Positions 35,445 through 44,739 are shown, counted from the stretch's first letter. The stretch: DNA of 64,000 nt from Nostoc sp. PCC 7107 (GCF_000316625.1 NC_019676.1:1227001-1291000); one strand, 5' to 3'. Made by a program: numbers and translations. The notes: generated by a model from the letters alone, not told the origin.

Positions 35445-36251
35445 ATGTTCTGGCAATTAAAAGCAAGTTTGCAAAGATCGCAAGTGCAGCATTACTGGGA
35501 ATTGCTACAAGTATTGGTAGTAAGAAATTTAAATGTGCGTTACCGAGGATCGTTTTTAGGAGTATATTGGTCGCTGCTCAATCCATTACTAATGACAGGA
35601 GCGTATACAGCAATTTTTGGCACCGCGTTCGCCTCTTATTATGGCAATTCTATTATCAACTATGTGCTGGCAGTATTCACCGGACTGGTAGTGATTAATT
35701 TTTTCTCAGCATCGACAGGTCAAGCCTTATTGAGTGTAGTGAATAATGGAACATTGTTGAACAAAATTAATTTGCCAACCAGTGTTTTTCCCGTATCAAT
35801 GGTGGTAGCCAATGTCTTTCAGTTTGCAGTCGGAGTATTCCCATTGCTGGCATTAATGACATTAATTAATTCCAAAAGTTTAGTCAATGTATTGGTATTA
35901 TTTTTACCATTACTGGCGATGGTTCTGGTATCTATTGGAATTAGCTTGCTAGTAAGTGCTTTATTTGTATTTTTTAGAGATTTGCCTTACTTCTATGAAT
36001 TGGTTATTTTTATACTTTGGTTGAGTAGTCCTATATTTTATCCAGTAGTCATTGTACCAGCAACAGTAAAGACATTGCTGGTACTAAATCCTTTGTTTCC
36101 AGTAATTGAAAGTATCCGTCAAATTTCTTTATCAGGAGCAGTTCCAGAAGTTCACCTAATTGTACACTCTCTTTTGAGTGGAGTTATTTTTTTGGCTCTA
36201 GGAATAACTTGTTTTCGTTGCTTGCGAACTTCATTCATGGATTTGCTGTAA
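35445..36251 (+). CDS. ABC-2 polysaccharide export permease (Wzm/KpsM-like)
   Basis: 268 residues from ATG 35445; the earlier in-frame TTG would add a foreign stretch. Six hydrophobic spans are present. The N-terminal LLQVLVVRNLNVRYRGSFLGVYWSLLNPL is the amphipathic gate helix and first span typical of Wzm/TagG/KpsM proteins. It forms the channel of an exporter for lipopolysaccharide O-antigen or exopolysaccharide and pairs with the ATPase that starts one base after its stop. An overlapping frame from 35327 is a shadow. Confidence 0.88.
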   Translation: MFWQLKASLQRSQVQHYWELLQVLVVRNLNVRYRGSFLGVYWSLLNPLLMTGAYTAIFGTAFASYYGNSIINYVLAVFTGLVVINFFSASTGQALLSVVNNGTLLNKINLPTSVFPVSMVVANVFQFAVGVFPLLALMTLINSKSLVNVLVLFLPLLAMVLVSIGISLLVSALFVFFRDLPYFYELVIFILWLSSPIFYPVVIVPATVKTLLVLNPLFPVIESIRQISLSGAVPEVHLIVHSLLSGVIFLALGITCFRCLRTSFMDLL

Positions 36252-36992
36252 ATGGAAGTCATTCGTCTGAATCAAGTTTCTCTGTGGCGACGGACACAAG
36301 AAGAACTTTCTTATGACTTAAAGAAAACTATCTTGTCATTTTTAGAAGGAAAGTATCGTTACCCGGCTAAGAAGTTGGTGCTAGATCAAATTGATTTGGT
36401 GGTTAAATCAGGAGAAAAAGTAGGAATTATTGGGGCGAATGGAGCAGGAAAATCTACACTTTTGAAGCTAATCTGTGGAATTTTGCAGCCACAGCAGGGA
36501 GTTGTGCGAGTGAAAGGGAACATTGCGCCATTAATTGAGTTAGGCGCAGGGTTCGATCCTGAAATTTCTGTGATGGCTAACATTATCTTTTATGGAGTAA
36601 TGTTAGGATTCTCACGACAAGAAATGATGAATAGGGCAGCAGCAATTTTAGAGTTTGCAGAGTTGCAAGACTATTCCTTAGTCCCAGTCAAAGTATTGTC
36701 ATCCGGTATGGTAGCACGGTTAGGTTTTGCGATCGCCACCGATGTGCAACCAGATATTTTGATTCTTGATGAAGTGCTATCTGTTGGGGATGAAAGTTTT
36801 AAGAATAAGTCCAAGCAGCGAATTGAAAAGTTTTGGGCTGCGGATACCACAGTTTTATTAGTTTCTCATGATTTGGATTTTATTAGACAGTCGTGTGAAT
36901 GGGTGATTTGGTTGGATAAGGGAAAAGTGAAGTTAACAGGAGATACCAACCGCGTAGTTGAAGCATACCTGACAACTACAAATAATTCTTAA
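36252..36992 (+). CDS. ABC polysaccharide export ATPase (Wzt/KpsT-like)
   Basis: 246 residues. It has the extended N-terminal insertion of this subfamily (LSYDLKKTILSFLEGKYR), Walker A GANGAGKST, the LSSGMVARLGFAIA signature and Walker B ILILDEVLSVGD. It lacks the C-terminal carbohydrate-binding domain of long Wzt proteins, so it should serve a KpsT-like route without end-cap recognition. It abuts the permease gene directly and leads the glycosyltransferase cluster. Confidence 0.9.
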   Translation: MEVIRLNQVSLWRRTQEELSYDLKKTILSFLEGKYRYPAKKLVLDQIDLVVKSGEKVGIIGANGAGKSTLLKLICGILQPQQGVVRVKGNIAPLIELGAGFDPEISVMANIIFYGVMLGFSRQEMMNRAAAILEFAELQDYSLVPVKVLSSGMVARLGFAIATDVQPDILILDEVLSVGDESFKNKSKQRIEKFWAADTTVLLVSHDLDFIRQSCEWVIWLDKGKVKLTGDTNRVVEAYLTTTNNS

Positions 36993-37066
36993 ACTATCAA
37001 GATTACTCTCTCAAATTGAGCATTCATAACACTTTTAACTAATTGCTTATAAAGCCAAGTAAATAA

Positions 37067-38365
37067 ATGAATAAATATCCAGATAAAATTGCTTTTTTTT
37101 CTTCAGACTTAGAACAAGTAGTGCATCGAGGTATTGCGATTTATACAAAAATGCTTTTAAAATGTGCTGACAATCTTGGATATAAAAACTACTTAATTAC
37201 AGGAGCAAAATGTACAAAAAGTTATCCTTTAGCGCAACAGATCATTATTGAAAAGCATTTAGAAAATCCATCTAATCATCCTGATATATCTAGGCTAATG
37301 GCGCATTGGCTTAAAGGTCAGCTTGGTTTTTCGCATTTAGTAAAAATAGAACGTGAGCGAACTACAGAAACTAGCGATCGCCTGAAATTTTTGCATAACT
37401 TGAAGGGATTTTTAAATCAAAAATTAATTTACCAATTAGCACAAAATGTTCAACCAAGACTTTCGGGTAACGCCTATAAACTCAATATTAGTCACAAATT
37501 TAATATAGTATTTTGTACATCTCCTGCTAATATTCGTGTTCCACGCCAAACTAAACTTGTACAAACGCTTCATGATATTATGCCGATGACGCGTAATGAT
37601 CACCCCGATAATACATTTATCTTTTATCGCCGAGTGCAGAATATGTTGCGTCACTCAGATCTGATTCTTAGCGTTTCTGAAACCTCGCGTCAAGATTTGT
37701 TAGCGATTTTTCCAGAATATGAACAGAAGATCATCACAGTTTATGAACCACTAGCTGATTTGCCTTTGTTAGCTCTTAAACAAGTCGATGAATCTCTGGT
37801 TTTAAAAAAATATCATATCCAACGCCAAAACTACTTGTTATTTGTCAGTTCTTTAGAAAAACGTAAAAATATTTTTCGGCTGATTGAAGCTTACTTAGGA
37901 ATTCAAGAACAAGTCGGCGTACCTTTGATAATTATCGGAGAAAAAGATGTAGGTAATCCAGAAATTGTCCCATTACTAAATTCGCTAAACTGTGAAAATA
38001 AAATTAGGTATTTAGGTTATATATCTGATGTGGAAAAATTTATTTTATTAAGAAATGCTTTGGCTTTTATGTTTCCCTCACTTTATGAAGGGTTTGGATT
38101 ACCACCTTTAGAAGCAATGCAGGTAGGATGCCCAGTTTTAACATCAAAAGCAGGTTCACTAGCAGAAGTTTGTGCTGATGCTGCATTGTATATAGAAGAT
38201 CCTCAGAGTACTTTAAATATTGCTCAGGGAATTTTAAAAATAGTCAGAAACCAACCACTACGACAGGAGCTTAGTATGAAAGGATATATTAGAGCTAGTG
38301 AATTTAGCTTCGGTAAATATAAACAAAGGCTGAGTAAAATTCTAGAAAATTTGTTAGTTGAATAG
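37067..38365 (+). CDS. Family 4 glycosyltransferase
   Basis: 432 residues, GT-B fold. The N-terminal domain starts with KIAFFSSDLEQVVHRGIAIYTK; the C-terminal nucleotide-sugar domain contains FVSSLEKRKNIFRLIEAY and the EX7E-type motif EGFGLPPLEAMQVGCPV. An unusually long insertion (about residues 75-130) separates the first strands. It should transfer a sugar from an NDP donor with retention; donor and acceptor are unknown. It is the first of three glycosyltransferases behind the export ABC genes, 74 bp after the ATPase. Confidence 0.88.
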   Translation: MNKYPDKIAFFSSDLEQVVHRGIAIYTKMLLKCADNLGYKNYLITGAKCTKSYPLAQQIIIEKHLENPSNHPDISRLMAHWLKGQLGFSHLVKIERERTTETSDRLKFLHNLKGFLNQKLIYQLAQNVQPRLSGNAYKLNISHKFNIVFCTSPANIRVPRQTKLVQTLHDIMPMTRNDHPDNTFIFYRRVQNMLRHSDLILSVSETSRQDLLAIFPEYEQKIITVYEPLADLPLLALKQVDESLVLKKYHIQRQNYLLFVSSLEKRKNIFRLIEAYLGIQEQVGVPLIIIGEKDVGNPEIVPLLNSLNCENKIRYLGYISDVEKFILLRNALAFMFPSLYEGFGLPPLEAMQVGCPVLTSKAGSLAEVCADAALYIEDPQSTLNIAQGILKIVRNQPLRQELSMKGYIRASEFSFGKYKQRLSKILENLLVE

Positions 38366-38447
38366 AAATCTATCTAAATTAAATAAAATAGCGGTAATCA
38401 ACACAAAATTCATCAATAGCAATCTCGAATATTTATAATGTTGTCAA

Positions 38448-39494
38448 ATGAGAGTTGTAGTTGCTAGAACTTGTATTCCATTTGTTTTTGGCGGGGCTGA
38501 AATCCTGGCTGAAGAATTAGTAAATGCCCTTCAAGTGGCTGGTCATTTAGTCGATACCATTACTATTCCATTTACCAATTATTCACCGGAGAAGCTTCTA
38601 GACAATATTCTGGCTTGTCGATTGCTAGAAGTGACTCGTCCTGGAAAACAAGACATTGATCGCTTAATAGCTCTTAATTTTCCTGCTTATTTAATTCCTC
38701 ATCCAAATAAAGTTATTTGGCTAATTCATCAATATCGAGCAGCTTACGATCTGTGGGATACACCTTTAAGCCATTTACAGCAAGTCTCTGACAATTTACA
38801 GATTAGAGCCGCAATTTATCGTGCTGATCAAAACGCATTTTTAGAGAGCCGACAAATTTATACAATTTCTCGTAATGTTTCTTGTAGGTTAAGTGTGTTT
38901 AATCACTTAGATTGCCAATATTTATACCATCCTCCACGAAATGCCGATCAATTTTATTGCGATATTCCTAGAGAGTACATTTTTTTTCCAAGTCGAATTA
39001 CGCAAATTAAGCGTCAAGAGCTAATTATTCAAGCTTTGTTGTGGACAAAACAACCTGTTAAAGTCTTGTTTGCTGGAGCCGCTGATGTTGATGACTATAT
39101 AAAAACCTTAAAAATTTTAGCTGAGAAATTGCAAGTTAGCGATCGCGCCATATTTCTTGGCAGAATTAGTGAGTCGGAAAAAATTCAGTATTACGCCCAG
39201 TCTAGAGGGGTTGTTTATCCTCCAGTAGATGAAGATTATGGTTACGTCACTCTAGAAGCAATGCTATCTGCAAAACCTGTCATTACCTGTACAGATTCAG
39301 GAGAACCTGTAGAGTTCGTGCATTCAGGAGAAACTGGTTGGGTAGTAGAACCAACTCCACAAGCACTGGCCGATGCAATGGATAAACTCTGGGTTAATAC
39401 TCATCAAGCAGCTCAAATGGGTCAACAGGCTCGTGAAAAATATAAAAGCTTGAATATTGATTGGGTAACTGTTGTAGAGAAGTTATTGAAATAA
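38448..39494 (+). CDS. Family 4-type glycosyltransferase
   Basis: 348 residues. It opens with VVVARTCIPFVFGGAEILAEEL, the glycine-rich acceptor loop of GT4 enzymes, and has FFPSRITQIKRQELIIQALL and EDYGYVTLEAMLSAKPVITC in the donor domain, where the two Glu of the EX7E motif are represented by acidic residues. Cytosolic, likely at the membrane face. Donor sugar unknown. Its stop is two bases before the ATG of the next gene, so translation is probably coupled. Confidence 0.87.
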   Translation: MRVVVARTCIPFVFGGAEILAEELVNALQVAGHLVDTITIPFTNYSPEKLLDNILACRLLEVTRPGKQDIDRLIALNFPAYLIPHPNKVIWLIHQYRAAYDLWDTPLSHLQQVSDNLQIRAAIYRADQNAFLESRQIYTISRNVSCRLSVFNHLDCQYLYHPPRNADQFYCDIPREYIFFPSRITQIKRQELIIQALLWTKQPVKVLFAGAADVDDYIKTLKILAEKLQVSDRAIFLGRISESEKIQYYAQSRGVVYPPVDEDYGYVTLEAMLSAKPVITCTDSGEPVEFVHSGETGWVVEPTPQALADAMDKLWVNTHQAAQMGQQAREKYKSLNIDWVTVVEKLLK

Positions 39495-39496
39495 AG

Positions 39497-40849
39497 ATGC
39501 AAACACAACTACGTACAAAAAAAAATGATTCATACAATTTAAAAATTAACTGGTTCTCTCCTATACCGCCAGCACCTACAGGCATAGCAGATTACACAGT
39601 CAGACTGATGAAAGAGCTTAGTCAGTTTCTAGAAGTAACAATTTGGACAGAACAACAAGTTTACGATCTAGAAATTACCCATTATGCGATTGTCAGAACT
39701 TATGATTGTTCTTGCTTCTCTTGTCCGGAATTGCATGAAGCTGACTTAAATATTTACCACGTTGGCAATAATGGAAGTTTTCATACAAATATTTGGCAAC
39801 TTAGTCAACAATTTCCTGGTTTGGTAGTGCTTCATGATGCAAGACTTCATCATTTATTTGGTGAAATATACAGAGACAAATGGCACGATCAAAAAGCTTA
39901 TTTACAATTAATGTCTTATTACTATGGTGAGACAGGAAAAAAACTGGCTGAAAGATTTTGGGATAGACAAATCTCTATTGAGTGGATGGCTGAAAATTTT
40001 CCTCTGACAGAATTAGCACTTGCAGGATCTCTAGGTGTTGTCGTCCATAATCCAGAAGTAGAGCAAAATCTTCAGCAAAAGTTACAAATACCTGTTCATT
40101 ATTTGCCACTTTGTTATAATTTCACATCTGTACTTAGATCTGTTGCCCCTCGCACTCTTGAACCTCCATATAAATTAATCACTTTTGGGCATCTGGGTTT
40201 GAATCGACGTATAGATCAGATTTTAAAAGCATTACAAACTCTACCGCAAAAACAAGATTTCCATTGGGATATTTACGGGACTGTTTGGGACAAAAAATAT
40301 TTACAAAAACAAATTTGTACATCAGGATTACAGAATCACGTTAGTGTTCATGGATTTGTACCAGATCAAGTTTTGCATGAAGCATTAAGCCAAGCTCATT
40401 TAGCAATTAACCTCCGCTATCCATCTATGGGCGAAGCATCCTTATCTCAGCTATGGATTTGGTATCACGCTTTGCCTAGCCTAGTCACAGATATAAGTTG
40501 GTATCACCATTTACCATCCGATACAGTCGCTAAAGTGCGTCTAGAGTGTGAAATTCAAGATATTCAAGCTCATTTACAAAACTTTCATGCTCATCCTGAT
40601 GCTTTTGTGGAAATGGGACTGAGAGGAAAAGCATTACTAGAAAAGCAGCATTTACCATCAACTTATGCAAAACAACTTGTGCAAATTATCTCCACCATGA
40701 CTGCGTCCTATCAATTATCTTCTAACCCGCTCGTGAAAGACTATTTTGCTAAAAGAGTTAGTCAAGAGTTTCCAGAAATCTCAGAAAATCTTTGGCTGTA
40801 TTCAAATGCTAATGGAATTAACCAGGCAATCCGCTTTATTACTTCTTAA
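39497..40849 (+). CDS. Glycosyltransferase, GT-B fold
   Basis: 450 residues from ATG 39497, two bases after the upstream stop; the earlier in-frame start lies inside the previous gene. The N-terminal WFSPIPPAPTGIADYTVRLM is the standard first strand and Gly loop. The C-terminal donor domain contains ITFGHLGLNRRIDQILKAL and NLRYPSMGEASLSQLW, the motif that replaces EGFGLPxLE in this subgroup. It probably acts in the same glycan pathway. Donor and acceptor are unknown. Confidence 0.85.
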   Translation: MQTQLRTKKNDSYNLKINWFSPIPPAPTGIADYTVRLMKELSQFLEVTIWTEQQVYDLEITHYAIVRTYDCSCFSCPELHEADLNIYHVGNNGSFHTNIWQLSQQFPGLVVLHDARLHHLFGEIYRDKWHDQKAYLQLMSYYYGETGKKLAERFWDRQISIEWMAENFPLTELALAGSLGVVVHNPEVEQNLQQKLQIPVHYLPLCYNFTSVLRSVAPRTLEPPYKLITFGHLGLNRRIDQILKALQTLPQKQDFHWDIYGTVWDKKYLQKQICTSGLQNHVSVHGFVPDQVLHEALSQAHLAINLRYPSMGEASLSQLWIWYHALPSLVTDISWYHHLPSDTVAKVRLECEIQDIQAHLQNFHAHPDAFVEMGLRGKALLEKQHLPSTYAKQLVQIISTMTASYQLSSNPLVKDYFAKRVSQEFPEISENLWLYSNANGINQAIRFITS

Positions 40850-40926
40850 ATTTTACTTTGATTTTCTTGGTATTCAGCAATTTGAAGAAGTACAGTTTCT
40901 GGTGTAAGCAAAAGTTTGTTTATTAT

Positions 40927-41454
40927 ATGTTTTCTGAAAAAAATGTAAAAATCGCCAAATATCTAGCTATTTTTCTCAAAGATATTGATAATATTAATAT
41001 CCAAAAAGGACTTGATGATTTGCAGATTTATAGTTTTCAAGGTATCCGCTATATTTCAGAGGAAGTGTTTGCTAATCATCAATACTTATCAACTTTTATC
41101 AAAAATGTTCAAGATTATATTAAATCAACTACTTTAATTGAAGAAGACTCAGAAATTGCCTGCGATTTTTTTATTACCTTTTTGTACAATATATTTCTAA
41201 GTCGAAACCCAGAGAATCAATTTGTTATTCAGCCTTGTGTTGAGGTAGCTATTAAACAAAAAATATGCGCTTTCTTCCACTCACAAGATTTTTTAGAAAA
41301 AACTGCCAAATCCTTAAAATTTGAATACAGATACCAAAAGTATAATAAAGAGAATATATTGCTCATAGGTAATTGCCAAGCAGAGGAATTATTCAGAGTA
41401 CTTAGTATCTTTCAGGACAATTTTAATGTTTTTGCAATCCTATTTGATTTGTGA
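40927..41454 (+). CDS. Truncated WcbI-like polysaccharide protein
   Basis: 175 residues from ATG 40927; an earlier TTG at 40858 is possible. The first 135 residues are helical with no family I know. The last 30 (NILLIGNCQAEELFRVLS) match the first strand and nucleophile-like loop of the WcbI putative acetyltransferase/SGNH-like family, which normally continues for over 200 residues. Here the frame stops at TGA 41452-41454 and I find no continuation in other frames downstream. So the enzyme domain is cut off just after it begins. It is the last gene of the polysaccharide cluster. Confidence 0.55.
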   Translation: MFSEKNVKIAKYLAIFLKDIDNINIQKGLDDLQIYSFQGIRYISEEVFANHQYLSTFIKNVQDYIKSTTLIEEDSEIACDFFITFLYNIFLSRNPENQFVIQPCVEVAIKQKICAFFHSQDFLEKTAKSLKFEYRYQKYNKENILLIGNCQAEELFRVLSIFQDNFNVFAILFDL

Positions 41455-41611
41455 ACATCTAAAGAATAGTAATAAAATATGCGATCGCCAGATGAAACAG
41501 AGCTTTTTGTTTTATGTCTCTCAAAGATCATCTTGCCGATAGAAAAACTAACTAAAAAAATACTCTGCGCTTCTTTGCGTGAACCTTTGCGTACCTCTGC
41601 GTTAAAAAAAC

Positions 41612-42457
41612 TTACTTCTGATTCCCACTTGGTATTAAAACCCCATGTTTCGGACTAAATAATAAAGCCAAAACAAATAACCCTGATACTACCAAAACAA
41701 TCGCCGGGCCGGAAGGCAAATTATAAAAGTAGCTGAGATACATCCCGCTGATACTGGAAAATACACCAATCACAGCGCCGACAATCATCACTTCGTGTAA
41801 GCGTTTGACTAATAAATAAGCTGTCGCACCAGGGGTAATTAACAGCGATAGGACTAAAATTACACCGACAGCTTTCATACTGGCGACAATTGTTAAAGCA
41901 ATCAGCAACATCAAACCAAAGTTTAACCGATTGACTGGTAAACCTGCGGCTTGAGCGCCTAAAGGGTCAAAGGTGTAAAATAAAAGCTCTTTGTAGATTA
42001 AAATAACTACTACTAAAACAATCATGGCGATAATGGCTGTATCTCGCACTTCGTCAACGGTAACGCCGAGAATATTGCCGAAAAGAAAGTGATTTAAGTC
42101 GATTTTATTATCTTTTTGAACAACCGTAATTAAGGTAATCCCAAGGGCGAAGAAGGCAGAAAAAACTATCCCCATTGCTGCGTCTTCTTTGATTGGCGAT
42201 CGCGTTCTAATCCAGGAGATCGCCATTGTACTCAAAACCCCGGCGATAAATGCGCCAACAAAGATATTTGCGCCGATCATAAAGGCGATCGCTAATCCTG
42301 GTAAAACAGAATGACTGATAGCATCGCCTAGCAGTGCGAGTCGTTGCACCATTAAGTAACTACCGACAACTGCACACAACAAACCAACTAAAATTGCAAT
42401 GATGAGCGATCGCTGCATGAAGCCGTATTGTAACGGCTCGATTAGTGCTTCTAGCAT
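41612..42457 (-). CDS. mntB: Manganese-type ABC transporter permease
   Basis: 281 residues with about eight hydrophobic spans, family of ZnuB/MntB/PsaC permeases. Typical blocks are LVGLLCAVVGSYLMVQRLALLGDAISHSVLPG near the N-terminus and VGVILVLSLLITPGATAYLL in the second half. It pairs with the ATPase gene 94 bp upstream on the same strand. Manganese rather than zinc is suggested because the matching binding protein lacks a His-rich loop. The call of the metal is an inference. Confidence 0.85.
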   Translation of the reverse strand: MLEALIEPLQYGFMQRSLIIAILVGLLCAVVGSYLMVQRLALLGDAISHSVLPGLAIAFMIGANIFVGAFIAGVLSTMAISWIRTRSPIKEDAAMGIVFSAFFALGITLITVVQKDNKIDLNHFLFGNILGVTVDEVRDTAIIAMIVLVVVILIYKELLFYTFDPLGAQAAGLPVNRLNFGLMLLIALTIVASMKAVGVILVLSLLITPGATAYLLVKRLHEVMIVGAVIGVFSSISGMYLSYFYNLPSGPAIVLVVSGLFVLALLFSPKHGVLIPSGNQK

Positions 42458-42462
42458 AAAGA

Positions 42463-42545
42463 TTTAAACGAACCGCAGAGAGAAGTTGCGTGCGGGGGTT
42501 CCCCCCGTTGAGCAAACTTCAGTGGGCGCAGAGGACACGGAGAAA
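42463..42545. repeat. Nested cyanobacterial repeats between mntA and mntB
   Basis: AACCGCAGAG at the left and GCGCAGAGGACACGGAG at the right are the two halves of the repeat found in family C elements. A hairpin-forming insert (GCGGGGGTTCCCCCCGTTGAG) splits them. It fills most of the 94-bp gap between two co-oriented transporter genes. Confidence 0.5.
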
Positions 42546-42551
42546 GAGAGT

Positions 42552-43376
42552 TTAGGCAGCGTCGGAGAAGTACATAACTTTACCGCCGTAAGCTAGATGG
42601 AGGTTTTGTTCGGTGAGGACTTGTTGTCGGGAACCTGTGGCGATTAATTCGCGGTTGAGTAAAATCAAGTCATCAAAATGGGTGATGGATTCGCCTAAGT
42701 CGTGGTTGACGACTAGGACGATTTTATTTTCGGCGGCGAGTTCTTGGAAGACTTCAAAAACTACGGCTTGGGTTTTTTGATCAATTCCTACCAATGGTTC
42801 GTCAAAACAGAATATGTCTGCTTGTTGTGTCAAGGCGCGGGCTAAAAAGACTCGTTGTTGTTGTCCCCCTGATAATTGTCCTATAGGGCGATCGCGGAAA
42901 TCACTCATCCCCACTCTTTCTAGGGCGCTGTTGGCGATTTGGCGGCTAACTCCTGAAAAACTTCGCAACCAGCCTGTTTTTTTCACCCGTCCCATCATCA
43001 CGACATCCCAAACGGTGGCGGGATAAGTCCAATCAATTTGGCTGCGTTGGGGTACATACGCAACTTTTGACCTTTGCTGCATTAAGGGTTGGTTTTGGTA
43101 CATTACCATCCCACTACTAACAGGAACCAAGCCCAACATTGCTTTCATCAGGGTACTTTTACCAGCACCATTCGGGCCAAAAATCCCTGTCAGTCTCCCC
43201 GATTTAATTACACAGTTAATATCCCTCAAGGCTTCTTGAGTCCGGTAGTGTACCCCCAAATGGGCGATAGAAATTGCATCGGGGGAATTTATATCCATAG
43301 CTTTGATATACGATGCAGAACTTTCACCAATCTTTTGGGTATGTCCCAAGTTGGCGTAAAAAGAAACGTTTTCCAT
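42552..43376 (-). CDS. mntA: Manganese-type ABC transporter ATP-binding protein
   Basis: 274 residues from ATG 43376; ATG 43295 is an alternative that would remove an atypical 27-residue leader. Walker A is GPNGAGKST, the signature is LSGGQQQRVFLARAL, Walker B is IFCFDEPLVGID and the switch His lies in VVNHDLG. The segment VAYVPQRSQIDWTYP is characteristic of Mn/Zn transporter ATPases. It is encoded upstream of mntB and divergent from mntC. Confidence 0.87.
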   Translation of the reverse strand: MENVSFYANLGHTQKIGESSASYIKAMDINSPDAISIAHLGVHYRTQEALRDINCVIKSGRLTGIFGPNGAGKSTLMKAMLGLVPVSSGMVMYQNQPLMQQRSKVAYVPQRSQIDWTYPATVWDVVMMGRVKKTGWLRSFSGVSRQIANSALERVGMSDFRDRPIGQLSGGQQQRVFLARALTQQADIFCFDEPLVGIDQKTQAVVFEVFQELAAENKIVLVVNHDLGESITHFDDLILLNRELIATGSRQQVLTEQNLHLAYGGKVMYFSDAA

Positions 43377-43383
43377 AAGGGTA

Positions 43384-43434
43384 TTTTCATATTTATTACT
43401 TGAGCTTACTACAAAAATGAGAGAAATATGAAAA
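43384..43434. promoter_or_regulatory. Inverted repeat in the divergent mntA/mntC promoter region
   Basis: The arms TTTTCATATTT (43384-43394) and AAATATGAAAA (43424-43434) are exact complements, separated by 29 bp, in the 89-bp gap between the divergent transporter genes. A shared operator or looping site for a metal regulator is possible. It matches no consensus I can name with confidence. Confidence 0.4.
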
Positions 43435-43465
43435 AATCTATAATAAGCAATAATATTGTAGATAA

Positions 43466-44515
43466 ATGAATCTAATACTTGAGATAGAGAACACCTGGAT
43501 CTCTGATAATCGAATAATCCCCAGACAGAAAAAAGTTAGTTTTAGCTTAGTTTCTCGGCTGTGTCTGGGAATGCTTTTGCCATTGGCTTTATTTAGTTGT
43601 AGTCAAAACAACACCAACTCCACAACTGCCAAAAGTAGTGATAAACCGTCGGTTGTGGCCACTAGCACCATCATTGCAGACTTAACCCAAGAAGTTGGCG
43701 GTGAGGAAATTCAACTCAAGGGAATCCTCCAACCGGGTGCTGATCCCCATGTTTATGAACCAGTTCCCGCAGATAGTCGGTTTTTGGAAAAAGCAGACTT
43801 AATTTTGTATAACGGTTACAACTTAGAACCAGGGCTAATTAAGTTAATGAATGCGGCGGGAAAAGGTCGGAAAGTTGCTGTGGGGGAAATAGTCAAACCT
43901 TTAGAATTAGATAAAGGTAAAGGTGAAATCGTACCAGATCCCCATGTTTGGGGAAGTGCGGAAAATGCAGCCGCAATGGTTAACGTGATTCGAGATGCGT
44001 TGATAGAGTTATCGCCAGCCGATAAAGCAAAATTTACCCAAAATGCAGCAGAATTAACGGCTGAATTAAAACAACTGCATACATGGATAAATCAACAGAT
44101 TCAAACTATTCCGCCAGATAAACGCCGACTAATTACCACCCATGATGCCTTTCAATATTATGGACGTGCATACAAAATTGCGATCGCCGGAACTTTAATT
44201 GGTATCAGCACCGAAGAACAACCAAGCGCCCAAACTGTACAAAGATTGGTAGAATCGGTAAAACAAACAGGCGTACCCGCAATTTTTGCCGAAACTACCA
44301 TTAATCCCACCTTAATTAAAACTGTAGCTCAAGAAGCTGGCGTAAAACTAGCACCGCATCAACTCTACTCTGATTCAATTGGTGCAAAAGGCAGTGATGG
44401 TGAAACATACATCAAAATGATGGAGGCAAATACACGCGCCATTGTTGAAGCTTTGGGAGGTAGATATACACCATTTCAACTAATTAAAAAGATAGAAACT
44501 AAACCTCAAAAATAA
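43466..44515 (+). CDS. mntC: Manganese-type ABC substrate-binding lipoprotein
   Basis: 349 residues. After a polar N-terminal extension of about 28 residues comes a hydrophobic signal with lipobox LFSC (Cys near 45), so it is lipid-anchored. Metal ligands of the cluster A-I family are visible: His95 (GADPHVYEP), His160 (PDPHVWG), a Glu near 250 (STEEQPS) and Asp303 (YSDSIGAKGSDG). There is no His-rich loop, which separates it from ZnuA. It delivers Mn2+ to the MntA/MntB importer for the photosystem II cluster. Unlike the mntCAB operon of Synechocystis, it is divergent from the other two genes. Confidence 0.87.
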   Translation: MNLILEIENTWISDNRIIPRQKKVSFSLVSRLCLGMLLPLALFSCSQNNTNSTTAKSSDKPSVVATSTIIADLTQEVGGEEIQLKGILQPGADPHVYEPVPADSRFLEKADLILYNGYNLEPGLIKLMNAAGKGRKVAVGEIVKPLELDKGKGEIVPDPHVWGSAENAAAMVNVIRDALIELSPADKAKFTQNAAELTAELKQLHTWINQQIQTIPPDKRRLITTHDAFQYYGRAYKIAIAGTLIGISTEEQPSAQTVQRLVESVKQTGVPAIFAETTINPTLIKTVAQEAGVKLAPHQLYSDSIGAKGSDGETYIKMMEANTRAIVEALGGRYTPFQLIKKIETKPQK

Positions 44516-44618
44516 ATATAGCGATTTTCACTTGGGTAGAATACAAATTCATCCGCGTTCATCTGCGGTTAATTATTTTTTTACTGTACCTAATTGAGTC
44601 GATAACTGCTATATTTAC

Positions 44619-44639
44619 TACTCCCTACTGCCTACTCCC
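44619..44639. repeat. Short tandem heptamer repeat (TACTCCC)
   Basis: Three heptamers, TACTCCC, TACTGCC and TACTCCC, in the 322-bp gap after mntC. The same gap holds a family C element; otherwise it shows no gene. Confidence 0.7.
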
Positions 44640-44648
44640 TTTAATTTC

Positions 44649-44739
44649 AGGACTTACGCACAGACTACGAAAAATCGAACCACAGAGACGCAGAGGACAC
44701 GGAGGAATGAGAGCTTGAGAGAGTTCTTGCGTAAGTCCT
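44649..44739. mobile_element. MITE-like element, family C copy 2
   Basis: 91 bp bounded by AGGACTTACGCA and TGCGTAAGTCCT, a perfect 12-bp terminal inverted repeat. The interior includes AAAATCGAACCACAGAGACG and CAGAGGACACGGAG. It is the inverted near-copy of the element at 35085-35179, with a few substitutions and a short length difference. Confidence 0.75.

Noticed and set aside
35327-35698. 123-codon frame overlapping the Wzm-like permease gene
   Set aside because: It overlaps the conserved start of the permease in another frame and shows no family resemblance; treated as a shadow.
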